Source of the DNA: Streptomyces sp. f51
GTDB lineage: Bacteria > Actinomycetota > Actinomycetes > Streptomycetales > Streptomycetaceae
Reading direction: 5' to 3'
Assembly: GCF_037940415.1 (NCBI RefSeq)
Contig: NZ_CP149798.1
Location: 558,001-622,000, forward strand
Length of the DNA: 64,000 bases
Shown here: positions 34,276 through 42,534 of the stretch, piece by piece
How the letters are laid out: the number at the start of each line of letters is the position of its first letter
How positions within the stretch are numbered: position 1 is the first letter of the stretch
The notes under the pieces: model-generated
The model's input: only the letters and a program-made list of their open reading frames with translations
The model's database searches: none
What the model was told of the DNA's origin: nothing
Program-made: the position numbers and the translations under genes

Positions 34276-34901
34276 GCGAGAACGACCAGTTGGGCTCGGT
34301 CGCGGGCACCGAGTTTCACCATCGTGCGGCTCACATGGGTCTTCGCCGTGAGCGGGCTGACGACCAGACGGCGGGCGATCTCGTCGTTCGAGAGCCCGAT
34401 GCCGACGAGCGCCATCACCTCCCTTTCCCTCTCGGTGAGTTCGCTGAGCGAAGCGGCCGACTCGGGCACCTTGGAACGGGCCGCGAACTCGGAGATCAGC
34501 CGACGCGTCACCCCGGGCGACAGGAGGGCGTCACCCGCGACCACCGCCCGTACCGCGCGCAGCAGTTCCTCGGGCTCGGTGTCCTTGACGAGGAAGCCCG
34601 AAGCACCGGAGCGGATGGCCTCGAAGACGTACTCGTCGAGCTCGAACGTGGTCAGCATGACCACCTTCACGGCCCCGAGTTCCGCGTCGCCGGTGATACG
34701 GCGCGTGGCGGCGAGCCCGTCCAGCACCGGCATCCGGATGTCCATCAGGACGACGTCCGGACGCAGTTCACGGACCGAGGCCACCGCGCCCTCGCCGTCG
34801 GCGGCCTCCCCGGCCACCTCGATGTCCGGCTGCGCGTCGAGCAGCGCCTTGAAACCCGCCCTCACCAATGACTGGTCGTCGGCGAGCAGTACGCGGATCA
34901 C
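34236..34901 (-). CDS. LuxR/NarL family response regulator
   Basis: A 221-aa regulator with an N-terminal receiver domain (IRVLLADDQSLVRAG with the acidic pair; phospho-acceptor Asp54 in VVLMDIRMP; Thr and Lys in MLTTFEL and FLVKDTEP) and a C-terminal LuxR-type helix-turn-helix (LTEREREVMALVGIGLSNDEIARRL). The GTG start overlaps the stop codon of the upstream kinase gene by 4 bp (GTGA), so the two are translated as a unit. The likely target is their own promoter, which contains a perfect dyad (36196-36213). No ABC transporter follows, unlike many TCS of this type. Confidence 0.92.
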   Translation of the reverse strand: MIRVLLADDQSLVRAGFKALLDAQPDIEVAGEAADGEGAVASVRELRPDVVLMDIRMPVLDGLAATRRITGDAELGAVKVVMLTTFELDEYVFEAIRSGASGFLVKDTEPEELLRAVRAVVAGDALLSPGVTRRLISEFAARSKVPESAASLSELTEREREVMALVGIGLSNDEIARRLVVSPLTAKTHVSRTMVKLGARDRAQLVVLAYESGLVRPGWLG

Positions 34902-36136
34902 CGGTTGTCCTCCTTGGCCTTCCACGGCAGTACGGCGAGCACCCGGAACCCCCCGTCGTCGCACGGACCGGCCTCGATCGTGCCACCGAGCGCGGCCGCC
35001 CGCTCGCGCATCCCCGCGAGCCCGTTGCCGCTTCCGCCCGCCTCGGCGCCGGTGGCGGGACCGTCGTCGTCGATCCGCAGCCGCAGGACGCCGTGGTCGT
35101 ACGCGAACCGCACCCGTGCCCGGCGCGAGCCCGAATGCCGTACGACATTGGTGAGCGCCTCCTGGACGATGCGGAACGCGGCCAGGTCCGTGCCGGGAGC
35201 CGACGGCGGGGCCTCGCCCTCGATCTCGACCGTGAGCCCCGCGCTCGCGGCCTGCTCGACCAGTTCGGGGAGCCGGTCGAGCCCGGGAGCGGGCGCGCGG
35301 GGCGCCTCCCCCGGAGCCCTCAGGGTGTCGAGGACCTGGCGGACCTCGCCGAGCGCCTCCTTGCTGGCCGCCTTGATGGTGGTGAGCGCCGTACGCGCCT
35401 GTTCGGGGTCGGAGTCGAGCAGCGCGAGGCCGACGCCCGCCTGGACGTTGATCACGGAAATGCTGTGCGCCAGTACGTCGTGCAGTTCGCGGGCGATCCT
35501 CAGCCGTTCCTCGTCGGCGCGCCGCCGGGCCGCCTGCGCGCGCTCGGCCCTTTCCCGGCTCCACTGCTCACGACGGGCGCGCACCAGCTCCGACAGGGCC
35601 ACGACCGCCACCACCCAGGTGGCGATGGCGATCTCCTGCGTCCAGGAAGGCGGGTGGTCGCCGGCCGGGGGCAGCCGGCGGTACAGCCAGTGGGCGACCA
35701 GGAGATGCCCAGCCCACAGCAGTCCGACCGCCGTCCAGGCCGCCCTGCGGTGCCCGGCGAGCACGGCGCTGAAGCAGGCCACCGCCACGGGGAGGAAGAC
35801 CGGTCCGTACGGATAGCCCGCCGCCACATAGGCCAACGCCACCGCGGCCGTGCCGAACACGACGAGCACGGGGTGGCGCTGCCGCCAGAGCAGCAGGCCG
35901 GAGCCCACCAGCAGAAGCGCCCGGGAGAGCGGGTCCAGAGCCATCCGGTCGCCGTGCTGGGCATGGGCCGCGAAGCCGGAGCCGACGAACACGAAAACGG
36001 TCAGGAGCAGCGTGGAACGCCACGGCCAGCGTGCGCCGTGCCCTTCTTCGTTCCAGCGGTCCCACCCGGGCGGCCCCTGCCGCCACCGCGACGGACCGCC
36101 CCACGTCGGCGCCGCGGGCGTGCGCTGCTCTTCCAT
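34898..36136 (-). CDS. Sensor histidine kinase (HisKA_3 family)
   Basis: A 412-aa kinase. About five to six transmembrane helices cover residues 35-180. The dimerisation/phospho-acceptor helix has the His in ARELHDVLAHSISVINVQAG (about residue 219), followed by an HATPase_c domain with N box ALTNVVRHSGSRRA and G box GSGNGLAGMRERAAALGG. This is the NarL-partner class with short extracytoplasmic loops (intramembrane-sensing-like). The start is ATG at 36136 (MEEQRTPAAP). It is coupled to the response regulator downstream. The signal is unknown; envelope stress is typical for this topology. Confidence 0.9.
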   Translation of the reverse strand: MEEQRTPAAPTWGGPSRWRQGPPGWDRWNEEGHGARWPWRSTLLLTVFVFVGSGFAAHAQHGDRMALDPLSRALLLVGSGLLLWRQRHPVLVVFGTAAVALAYVAAGYPYGPVFLPVAVACFSAVLAGHRRAAWTAVGLLWAGHLLVAHWLYRRLPPAGDHPPSWTQEIAIATWVVAVVALSELVRARREQWSRERAERAQAARRRADEERLRIARELHDVLAHSISVINVQAGVGLALLDSDPEQARTALTTIKAASKEALGEVRQVLDTLRAPGEAPRAPAPGLDRLPELVEQAASAGLTVEIEGEAPPSAPGTDLAAFRIVQEALTNVVRHSGSRRARVRFAYDHGVLRLRIDDDGPATGAEAGGSGNGLAGMRERAAALGGTIEAGPCDDGGFRVLAVLPWKAKEDNR

Positions 36137-36195
36137 GACCGTCACGCTAGACGGCCGCCGACGGCGGAGGCGTCCGCCGGGCGAGGTGATCACCC

Positions 36196-36213
36196 GTACT
36201 CCCCACGGAGTAC
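36196..36213. promoter_or_regulatory. Perfect dyad in the two-component promoter
   Basis: GTACTCC-CCAC-GGAGTAC has perfect 7-bp arms and lies 60 bp upstream of the kinase start. Two copies of AGTACGACACC follow directly (36209-36219 and 36221-36231). This looks like a binding site for the NarL-type regulator, allowing autoregulation. Confidence 0.5.
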
Positions 36214-36350
36214 GACACCTAGTACGACACCGCCGACGTCGTCGGCACCGGTCAGCGCGGACCTATGCGGGGGACGGCCCTGGGGCGGATCCGGGAGACC
36301 GGTCCGGGAGGCCGGTCCGGGGGAGTTCCGGCGGGGGTCCGGAGGAGGGG

Positions 36351-37067
36351 TCAGGGGGCGCTCGCGCCCGGTGCGGGATACACCAGCCCCACGTCGTGCG
36401 CGAGCCGTTCCGCGGCATGCAGGAAGAACGGCTCACGGTCCTCCACCACCCGGTTGAACTGGCCGAACAGCTCGAACCCGATCAGCCCGTGGAGCTGCGC
36501 CCACGAGGCCACCAGCACCACCACGACCTCGGGCGGCAGATCGGGGGCGAGATCGGCGGCCATCCGCCGCGCCTCGGGCTCGAGTCCGCCGGGCAGCGGC
36601 GTACGGGCCACACCCTTGCCGCGGTAGGCGTCCCGGACGATCCCGATCAGGAGCAGCGCGACCCGGGAGGCGGACGGAACGGTCTCCTGCGGCGCGACGT
36701 ACCCGGGAACCGGGGAACCGTAGATGAGCGCGTACTCGTGCGGACGGTCCAGCGCCCAGCGCCGTGCCGCCGCGCACACGGTGATCCAGCGTTCCCGGGG
36801 GCCGGCGGCGGCCACCCCGGCGTGCGCGGCGGACTCGGCCGCCTCGCCGAGGGAGTCGTAGGCGTCGATGATGAGCGCGGTCAGCAGGTCGTCCCGGCTG
36901 GGGAAGTACCGGTAGAGGGCGGAGGAGACCATCCCCAGCTCGCGAGCCACGGCCCGCAGCGACAGCTTGGCCGCGCCTTCCGCGGCGAGCTGTCTGCGCG
37001 CCTCGTCCTTGATGGCCGCCGTGACCTCGATCCTGGCTCGGGCACGTGCCCCTCGCGCGGTAGTCAT
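36351..37067 (-). CDS. TetR family regulator with WHG C-terminal domain
   Basis: A 238-aa repressor. The helix-turn-helix reads IKDEARRQLAAEGAAKLSLRAVARELGMVSSALYRYFPSRDDLL (key part SSALYRYFPSRDDLL). The C-terminal domain contains the WHG-type pattern around VLVASWAQLHGLIGFELFGQF. Such regulators usually sense hydrophobic ligands. It is divergent from the nitroreductase gene at 37563 across 495 bp that contain the regularly spaced dyad array (37092-37372) and a 9-bp minisatellite. The nearest dyad is 25 bp from its start codon, which implies autoregulation. Confidence 0.9.
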   Translation of the reverse strand: MTTARGARARARIEVTAAIKDEARRQLAAEGAAKLSLRAVARELGMVSSALYRYFPSRDDLLTALIIDAYDSLGEAAESAAHAGVAAAGPRERWITVCAAARRWALDRPHEYALIYGSPVPGYVAPQETVPSASRVALLLIGIVRDAYRGKGVARTPLPGGLEPEARRMAADLAPDLPPEVVVVLVASWAQLHGLIGFELFGQFNRVVEDREPFFLHAAERLAHDVGLVYPAPGASAP

Positions 37068-37091
37068 ACGGTGCAGTGTCCCACGCTTTCA

Positions 37092-37372
37092 GAGCAGTGC
37101 ACACAAACGAGAGCGGTGATCCGGAAATGGATCGGCGATCTGGAACTAGATCGGCGCTCTGGCGGGCGACCGGTGATCAGCGGTCACCGGCCATCGGCCA
37201 TCCTGCGAGCCCGGGAGAGTGGCCGGCGTCCGGGAGGGCGGCCGGCGCCGACGGTTGGCCACCACAATGAGAGCGGCGCACAAAAACGAGAGCACCGCTC
37301 TTGCTTTGGATCACCGATCCGGTGCAGACTCTTCTCAAGCGAGAGCAGTGCTCACGAAACGGATCGCCGCTC
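37092..37372. promoter_or_regulatory. Multi-operator array with 19-bp periodicity
   Basis: Ten 11-bp dyads of the form GAKC-NNN-GMTC are recognisable. Cluster 1 centres: 37097 (GAGCAGTGCAC), 37116 (GAGCGGTGATC), 37135 (GATCGGCGATC), 37154 (GATCGGCGCTC), 37173 (GACCGGTGATC). Cluster 2: 37276 (GAGCGGCGCAC), 37295 (GAGCACCGCTC), 37314 (GATCACCGATC). Cluster 3: 37348 (GAGCAGTGCTC), 37367 (GATCGCCGCTC). Within every cluster the centre-to-centre spacing is exactly 19 bp. Several sites are extended by an extra AGAGC/GCTCT base pair. The array lies between the divergent TetR and nitroreductase genes and is the obvious binding region for that TetR protein. Confidence 0.75.
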
Positions 37373-37411
37373 TCGCGGCCAGCCTCACGACCCGCACACC
37401 TCACGCACCGT

Positions 37412-37501
37412 GCACCACCGGCACCACCGGCACCACCGGCACCACCGGCACCACCGGCACCACCGGCACCACCGGCACCACCGGCACCACCGGCACCACC
37501 G
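37412..37501. repeat. 9-bp minisatellite (10 perfect copies)
   Basis: GCACCACCG is repeated ten times without error, ending 61 bp before the GTG of the nitroreductase gene. All three plus-strand frames stay open through it, so frame openness here is not evidence of coding. It would be part of a long, nearly unstructured leader if transcription starts in the operator array. Confidence 0.9.
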
Positions 37502-37562
37502 GCACCAAGCATCCCCCACGCTCCAGACATCCCGCGCATCTCACGCACCCCGAGAGGTAACC

Positions 37563-38012
37563 GTGTCCACTCACGTCCAGAAGCCCGGCTGGTTCACCGT
37601 CAACGTCTTCAACCGCGTCGTCGCCTGGATCACCAGGCGGGGGCTCAGTGTCTGGGGCTCACGGGTCCTGGCCGTCCGCGGCCGCAAGAGCGGTGAGTGG
37701 CGGACGACGCCGGTCAACCTGCTCACCGTGGACGGCGAGCAGTATCTGGTCGCGCCCCGCGGCCATGTCCAGTGGACGCACAACATGCGGGCGGCCGGCG
37801 GGGGCGAGCTGCGCCTCGGCAAGAAGGTCGACACGTTCACGGCCGTGGAGGTGGCCGACGACGACAAGGTGCCGCTGCTGCGCGCCTACCTCAAGCGGTG
37901 GAAGGCCGAGGTCGGCGTGTTCTTCGGCGGCGTCGGCCCCGACTCGTCCGACGAGGAACTGCGGCGCATCGCCCCCGACCACCCGGTGTTCCGGATCACG
38001 GTCGGGAGCTGA
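37563..38012 (+). CDS. F420-type nitroreductase family oxidoreductase (Ddn-like)
   Basis: A 149-aa split-barrel protein of the deazaflavin (F420)-dependent nitroreductase family. Signature segments are VLAVRGRKSGEWRTTPVNLL, YLVAPRGHVQWTHNMRAAGG and HPVFRITVG, matching the Ddn/FDOR-A group, which uses F420H2 to reduce quinones, nitroaromatics or enones. Mycobacterium Ddn activates pretomanid. The GTG at 37563 follows GAGAGGTAACC. Its promoter region holds the TetR operator array, so it is probably the main target of the divergent WHG-type TetR regulator. Confidence 0.88.
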   Translation: MSTHVQKPGWFTVNVFNRVVAWITRRGLSVWGSRVLAVRGRKSGEWRTTPVNLLTVDGEQYLVAPRGHVQWTHNMRAAGGGELRLGKKVDTFTAVEVADDDKVPLLRAYLKRWKAEVGVFFGGVGPDSSDEELRRIAPDHPVFRITVGS

Positions 38013-38049
38013 CGCCGGCAACGCCCTCCGGGGCCGGCCGTCCCGCGCC

Positions 38050-39306
38050 TCAGGCCTCCGACTCCTCCGCCGCCTGCGGCCGGCGGTCGAGGGCGGTCAG
38101 GGCACGCCCGACCGCGGGATGGTTCCGGATGATCTCCCCGAGCGTGGTGGAACCGCGGGTGATCCCGGTGAAGGCCTTCCAGACCGGGCGCAGGCCGGTG
38201 AGGCCGGCGTGGAACAGGCCGGGGCGCCGTTCGAAGGCCGCGAGCAGCCGCTTGCCGACGCTCATCTCGACTCCGAGGCCGGCCTTGATCGCGAAGGCGT
38301 AGTTCAGTGCCTGCCGCCGCGCGTCCACCGCGTCATGCGCCTCGGCGATCCGTACCGCCCACTCGCCCGCGAGCCGTCCGGAGCGCAGCGCGAAGGAGAT
38401 GCCCTCACGGGTCCACGGTTCGAGCAGCCCCGCCGCGTCGCCGCAGACGAGGACCCGGCCGCGCGAGAGCGGCGAGTCGTCGGCGCGGCAGCGCGTCAAG
38501 TGGCCCGAGGAGATGGACGGTTCGAAGCCGGCGAGACCCAGCCGGGCGATGAAGTCCTCCAAGTACCGCTTGGTGGCGGCACCTTCTCCGCGCGCGGAGA
38601 TCACGCCGACGGTGAGCGTGTCTCCCTTGGGGAAGACCCATCCGTAACTGCCGGGCATGGGGCCCCAGTCGATGAGGACACGGCCGCGCCAGTCGTCGGC
38701 GACCGTCTCCGGGACCGGGATCTCGGCCTCAAGACCGAGATCGACCTGGTCCAGCTTCACGCCGACGTGCGCTCCTATCCGGCTGGCGCTGCCGTCGGCG
38801 CCGACCACGGCCCGCGCCAGGACGGTCTCGCCGCCCTGGAGGACCACGGCGACGGTGCGCCGGTCCGGTACGGCGGAACCGTGCTGCTCGACGCGCGAGA
38901 CCGTGGCGCCCGTCCGCAGTTCCGCGCCCGCCTTCTGCGCGAACTCGACGAGCTGCTGGTCGAACTCCGGGCGGTTGATCAGCCCGAACAGCATGTGCCG
39001 GGACCGGCGCGTGCGGGCGAACCTGCCGTCCATCGAGAAGGTGACCGCGTTCACCCGGTCCCTGAACGGCAGTTCGAAGCCCGGGGGCAGCGCGTCGCGG
39101 GAGGGGCCGATGATGCCGCCGCCGCATGTCTTGTAGCGGGGCAGCTCGGCTTTCTCCAGCAGCAGGACGCTGCGTCCCGCGACCGCTGCCGCGTACGCGG
39201 CCGATGCGCCCGCCGGCCCCGCGCCGACGACCACGACGTCCCACACCTGCTGTTCGTCGTCCGCCGCACGCCGCTCGTCGTCCGCCGAAGAGTTCTCGCT
39301 GCTCAC
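38050..39306 (-). CDS. Geranylgeranyl reductase family FAD-dependent oxidoreductase
   Basis: A 418-aa flavoprotein. The FAD motif VVVVGAGPAGASAAYAAA is at residues 24-41, the family hallmark PRYKTCGGGIIG follows, and the second FAD site is in VLVCGDAAGLLEPWTREGISFAL. The family saturates isoprenoid chains (geranylgeranyl to phytyl, menaquinone side chain, archaeal lipids) and includes many actinobacterial menaquinone-linked reductases. An oxidised-menaquinone or polyprenol target is plausible but not shown. The start is GTG. It is divergent from the dipeptidase gene at 39483 with a 176-bp gap. Confidence 0.87.
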   Translation of the reverse strand: MSSENSSADDERRAADDEQQVWDVVVVGAGPAGASAAYAAAVAGRSVLLLEKAELPRYKTCGGGIIGPSRDALPPGFELPFRDRVNAVTFSMDGRFARTRRSRHMLFGLINRPEFDQQLVEFAQKAGAELRTGATVSRVEQHGSAVPDRRTVAVVLQGGETVLARAVVGADGSASRIGAHVGVKLDQVDLGLEAEIPVPETVADDWRGRVLIDWGPMPGSYGWVFPKGDTLTVGVISARGEGAATKRYLEDFIARLGLAGFEPSISSGHLTRCRADDSPLSRGRVLVCGDAAGLLEPWTREGISFALRSGRLAGEWAVRIAEAHDAVDARRQALNYAFAIKAGLGVEMSVGKRLLAAFERRPGLFHAGLTGLRPVWKAFTGITRGSTTLGEIIRNHPAVGRALTALDRRPQAAEESEA

Positions 39307-39482
39307 GTTGGTCTACTGCTCCCAGTCCAGCCGTCTGCCGCACCTGTCCCCCGCATCCTACGGCGGGCGTCACCGCAGGCCGCTGTGGGAGGATCTGCAA
39401 CGGATGCGTCCTGTACACCAGTCCGCATCACTCGATCATCTGTACACAGAAGTACAACGTCGCACCTACAAGGAGCGTGCCC

Positions 39483-40838
39483 ATGTCGTCGAATCCGGTC
39501 GCAGAGACCGTCGCCTCGCTCATGCCCCGGGCGAAGGCGGAGCTCGCCGAGCTGGTGGCCTTCAAGTCGGTGGCGGACTTCGACCAGTATCCGAGGAGCG
39601 AGAGCGAGGGCGCGGCGAACTGGATCGCGGACGCGCTGCGCTCCGAGGGCTTCCAGGACGTGGCACTGCTCGACACCCCGGACGGCACGCAGTCGGTGTA
39701 CGGCTACCTGCCGGGCCCCGAGGGCGCGAAGACGGTCCTGCTGTACGCCCACTACGACGTGCAGCCGCCGCTGGACGAAACGGCCTGGACGACTCCGCCG
39801 TTCGAGTTGGTGGAGCGCGACGGCCGTTGGTACGGACGCGGCAGCGCCGACTGCAAGGGCGGCGTCGTGATGCACCTGCTGGCCCTGCGCGCCCTGAAGG
39901 CGAACGGCGGCGTCCCGGTGCACGTCAAGGTCATCGTCGAGGGTTCGGAGGAGCAGGGCACGGGCGGACTCGAGCGGTACGCCGAGGCGCACCCCGAGCT
40001 GCTGACCGCCGACACCATCGTCATCGGCGACGCGGGCAACTTCCGCGCGGGGCTGCCGACGGTCACCGCGACCCTGCGCGGCATGACCCTCGTACGGGTG
40101 CAGGTGGACACCCTCGAAGGGAACCTGCACTCGGGACAGTTCGGGGGTGCCGCGCCCGACGCCCTGGCCGCGCTGATCCGCGTGCTGGACTCGCTGCGGG
40201 CCAAGGACGGTTCGACGACCGTGGACGGCCTGTCGGGCGAGGCCGCGTGGGACGGTCTCCAGTACGAGGAGCAGGCGTTCCGCGAGGACGCCAAGGTGCT
40301 CGACGGGGTGGAGCTCATCGGCTCCGGCACGGTCGCGGACCGGGTCTGGGCGCGTCCGGCCGTCACGGTGCTGGGGATCGACTGTCCGCCGGTCGTCGGC
40401 GCGACGCCGTCGGTGCAGGCGGGCGCCCGTGCTCTGATCAGCCTGCGGGTGCCGCCGGGCGTCGACGCGGTCGAGGCGACGAAGCTGCTGGAGGCGCACA
40501 TCGAGGCGCACACGCCCTGGGGGGCGCGGGTGAGCACCGAGCGCATCGGGCAGGGCCAGGCGTTCCGCGCCGACACCTCGAGCCCGGCGTACGCGTCGAT
40601 GGCCGAGGCCATGGCGGTCGCCTACCCGGGTCAGGAGATGCAGTCGGCGGGCATGGGCGGCTCGATCCCGCTGTGCAACACGCTGGCCTCGCTGTACCCG
40701 GAGACGGAGATCCTGCTCATCGGGCTGAGCGAGCCCGAGGCGCAGATCCACGCGGTGAACGAGAGCGTCTCGCCGGAAGAGCTGGAGCGGCTGTCGGTCG
40801 CGGAGGCGCTGTTCCTGCGGAACTACGCGGCGAGCTGA
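39483..40838 (+). CDS. M20 family dipeptidase
   Basis: A 451-aa zinc peptidase. Metal ligands are visible in LYAHYDVQPP (His, Asp), GRGSADCKGG (bridging Asp), VEGSEEQGTGG (catalytic Glu pair) and IGDAGN; HSGQFGG marks the start of the dimerisation domain and a late GGSIPLCNTL the C-terminal His/substrate region. The length and motifs match the CPG2/dipeptidase group (carnosinase-like) used for peptide salvage. AAGGAG precedes the ATG at ideal spacing. A very strong terminator hairpin follows the stop codon. Confidence 0.9.
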   Translation: MSSNPVAETVASLMPRAKAELAELVAFKSVADFDQYPRSESEGAANWIADALRSEGFQDVALLDTPDGTQSVYGYLPGPEGAKTVLLYAHYDVQPPLDETAWTTPPFELVERDGRWYGRGSADCKGGVVMHLLALRALKANGGVPVHVKVIVEGSEEQGTGGLERYAEAHPELLTADTIVIGDAGNFRAGLPTVTATLRGMTLVRVQVDTLEGNLHSGQFGGAAPDALAALIRVLDSLRAKDGSTTVDGLSGEAAWDGLQYEEQAFREDAKVLDGVELIGSGTVADRVWARPAVTVLGIDCPPVVGATPSVQAGARALISLRVPPGVDAVEATKLLEAHIEAHTPWGARVSTERIGQGQAFRADTSSPAYASMAEAMAVAYPGQEMQSAGMGGSIPLCNTLASLYPETEILLIGLSEPEAQIHAVNESVSPEELERLSVAEALFLRNYAAS

Positions 40839-40855
40839 TCGCCCCCTGACGCCAC

Positions 40856-40886
40856 AAGGGCCCTCGCCTGCCAGGCGAGGGCCCTT
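40856..40886 (+). terminator. Strong terminator after dipeptidase
   Basis: AAGGGCCCTCGCCTG (40856-40870) pairs perfectly with CAGGCGAGGGCCCTT (40872-40886). It begins 18 bp beyond the dipeptidase stop codon. The central bases would form the loop. Confidence 0.85.
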
Positions 40887-40898
40887 GCCATGTCATGT

Positions 40899-40979
40899 CC
40901 GGTCGTTCCGTGGACCTGGCCGGTCGTTCCATGGCCGGTCGTTCCATGGCCGGTGATTCCACGGCCAGTCGTTCACGGG
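40899..40979. repeat. 15-bp imperfect tandem repeat in a gene-free region
   Basis: Units of CCGGTCGTTCCATGG occur at 40920 and 40935, with diverged copies before (40899) and after (40950 and 40965). They lie between the dipeptidase terminator and the AAA-NUDIX gene. The rest of 40980-41142 has short GACGCGGGTCCGT repeats and no gene. Confidence 0.7.
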
Positions 40980-41142
40980 GCGGGGATCCCGCCGTCACCG
41001 GGCCACGGGGGCCGTACAGGCCGACCTACAGGGACCGTACGGGCAGCCGACGCGGGTCCCCGACGCGGGTCCGTTCCGGGCAGCCGACGCTGGACGCGGG
41101 TCCGTACGGGGCAGCCGAACAGAGTGCGCGCAGCGGGCCGTG

Positions 41143-42180
41143 TCAGCCGAGCGGCACTCCGGCCTCCAGGTACAGCGCCGCGCCGCGCTCGCGCGCCCGC
41201 AGGGCCCAGCGGAGCCGTTCGTAGCGCACGGGCGGCAACAGGTCGGCCGCCTCCTGCTCGGTGACGAAGCGCCAGCCGCGCAGTTCCGGCCCGGGGAGCA
41301 GGAGCCCCCGGACGGCCTGTTCGTCGAGGCGTCCGCCGTCGAAGAGGAGCCTCAGTCCGCCGTATGCGGGCGGTTCGGGTGACTCCCAGTCCACGACGAG
41401 CAGCGCGGGCACCTCGTCGAGGGTGATGCCGGTCTCCTCGGTGACCTCACGCATCCCGGCGCGGGCGGGGGCCTCGCCGGCCTCGACGACCCCGCCGGGG
41501 AACTCCCAACCCGCCTTGTACGTCGGGTCGACGAGCAGGACGCGGTCGTGCTCGTCGAAGAGGAGCACTCCGGCGGCGACGGTCTCGGCGGTGGGTTCGG
41601 GAGTCTGCACGATGTCGCACACGGGTGCCTCCCCCGTGCGTACGGCCTCGGCGACGCGCAGGGCGGCTTCGTACGGTGTGAGCGCGCTGGTGTCCACGGG
41701 ATGGGCGTCGGAGGCCAGCCAGGGGAGCGCGGCGCGGTAGGGCTCGATGTGGTCGTAGGACCACTGGCGCACCCGCATCTCGCCGTCGGGCAGGTCCGGA
41801 GGCACCTCCCGTCTGGCTATTCGCTCCCGCAGGATCGTTTCCGCCGGGGCGAGAAGCACATGGCGTACGGGAATCCGGCGCGCGGCGAGCCCGCCGAAGA
41901 TCTCGTCGCGGTACTCCTGCCGCAACAGGGTCATGGGGACGACGAGGACGCCGCCGAGCTCGGCGAGCATGGCGGCCGCCGTGTCGACCACGAGCCGGCG
42001 CCAGATACGCAGATCCTGGAAGTCGCCGGCCTCGGCGAGGTGCTTGGCCGGCAGCAGTTGCGTGAGTGTGCCCCCGATGATCTCGGGGTCGAAGAGCGTG
42101 CTGTTCGGGATCAGCTCGATCAGTTCCCGTGCGGTGGTGGTCTTCCCCGCACCGAACGCACCGTTGATCCAGAGGATCAC
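41143..42180 (-). CDS. P-loop kinase-like/NUDIX hydrolase fusion protein
   Basis: A 345-aa two-domain protein. Residues 1 to about 180 form a P-loop ATPase (Walker A GAFGAGKTT at 7-15; LLAPAETILRERIARRE as a lid-like helix), of the AAA_33/nucleotide-kinase type. Residues about 200-330 are a NUDIX hydrolase with the full box GX5EX7REUXEEXGU (230-252; GVVEAGE ... REVTEETGI). Fusing a phosphotransferase-like domain to a nucleotide-diphosphate hydrolase suggests nucleotide or cofactor repair, or linked phosphorylation and hydrolysis. It is a single-gene unit with a gene-free repeat region downstream. Confidence 0.83.
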   Translation of the reverse strand: MILWINGAFGAGKTTTARELIELIPNSTLFDPEIIGGTLTQLLPAKHLAEAGDFQDLRIWRRLVVDTAAAMLAELGGVLVVPMTLLRQEYRDEIFGGLAARRIPVRHVLLAPAETILRERIARREVPPDLPDGEMRVRQWSYDHIEPYRAALPWLASDAHPVDTSALTPYEAALRVAEAVRTGEAPVCDIVQTPEPTAETVAAGVLLFDEHDRVLLVDPTYKAGWEFPGGVVEAGEAPARAGMREVTEETGITLDEVPALLVVDWESPEPPAYGGLRLLFDGGRLDEQAVRGLLLPGPELRGWRFVTEQEAADLLPPVRYERLRWALRARERGAALYLEAGVPLG

Positions 42181-42336
42181 GATTCCCCCTCTTCTGTTGG
42201 CCCCCTGAGGCTTGCCCGCTCCACCCTGCCACGGAAACCAGCCGCTGATGAGGGCACGGTCACGGCGGCCATGAGGGTCCGGACATGGCTGCGCCGGTGC
42301 CCCTCGGCGGGGACACCGGCGCGGCGCGGTGGTCCT

Positions 42337-42534
42337 TCAGCTGTTCTGGCCGCCGAGAGCGCCATCGTCGACCGCCAGGTTGTCGGTGCCGACGGTGTGA
42401 TCGACCGTGCTGAGCGTGTCGTTGACGTTCAGGTCGTTCAGCGTGTCCCCGCTCAGGGCGTGGGACGGGGTGATCGCCGCGACGACGAACCCGGTGGCGA
42501 GGGAGGCGAGGGCTAGCATGCTGCGCTTCTTCAT
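42337..42534 (-). CDS. Small secreted protein, 65 aa
   Basis: A short exported protein: a basic MKKRSM start, a hydrophobic signal core (LALASLATGFVVAAI) and a likely cleavage after SHA at about residue 26. The mature part is only about 39 residues, acidic and rich in Asp, Asn, Thr and Leu (LNDLNVNDTLSTVDHTVG). It has no cysteine, unlike most chaplins. It resembles the many small Asn/Leu-rich secreted peptides of Streptomyces with no known function. The ribosome-binding site is poor, so the start is less certain. Confidence 0.6.
   Translation of the reverse strand: MKKRSMLALASLATGFVVAAITPSHALSGDTLNDLNVNDTLSTVDHTVGTDNLAVDDGALGGQNS

Noticed and set aside
33319-37501. CRISPR-like arrays at 33319 and 37412.
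   Set aside because: Units of 15 and 9 bp are contiguous with no spacers, and no cas genes are present; they are minisatellites.
35850-37562. Upstream extension of the nitroreductase frame to 720 codons.
   Set aside because: It crosses the kinase and TetR genes and the operator array, and the open frame through the 9-bp repeat is an artefact of its composition.
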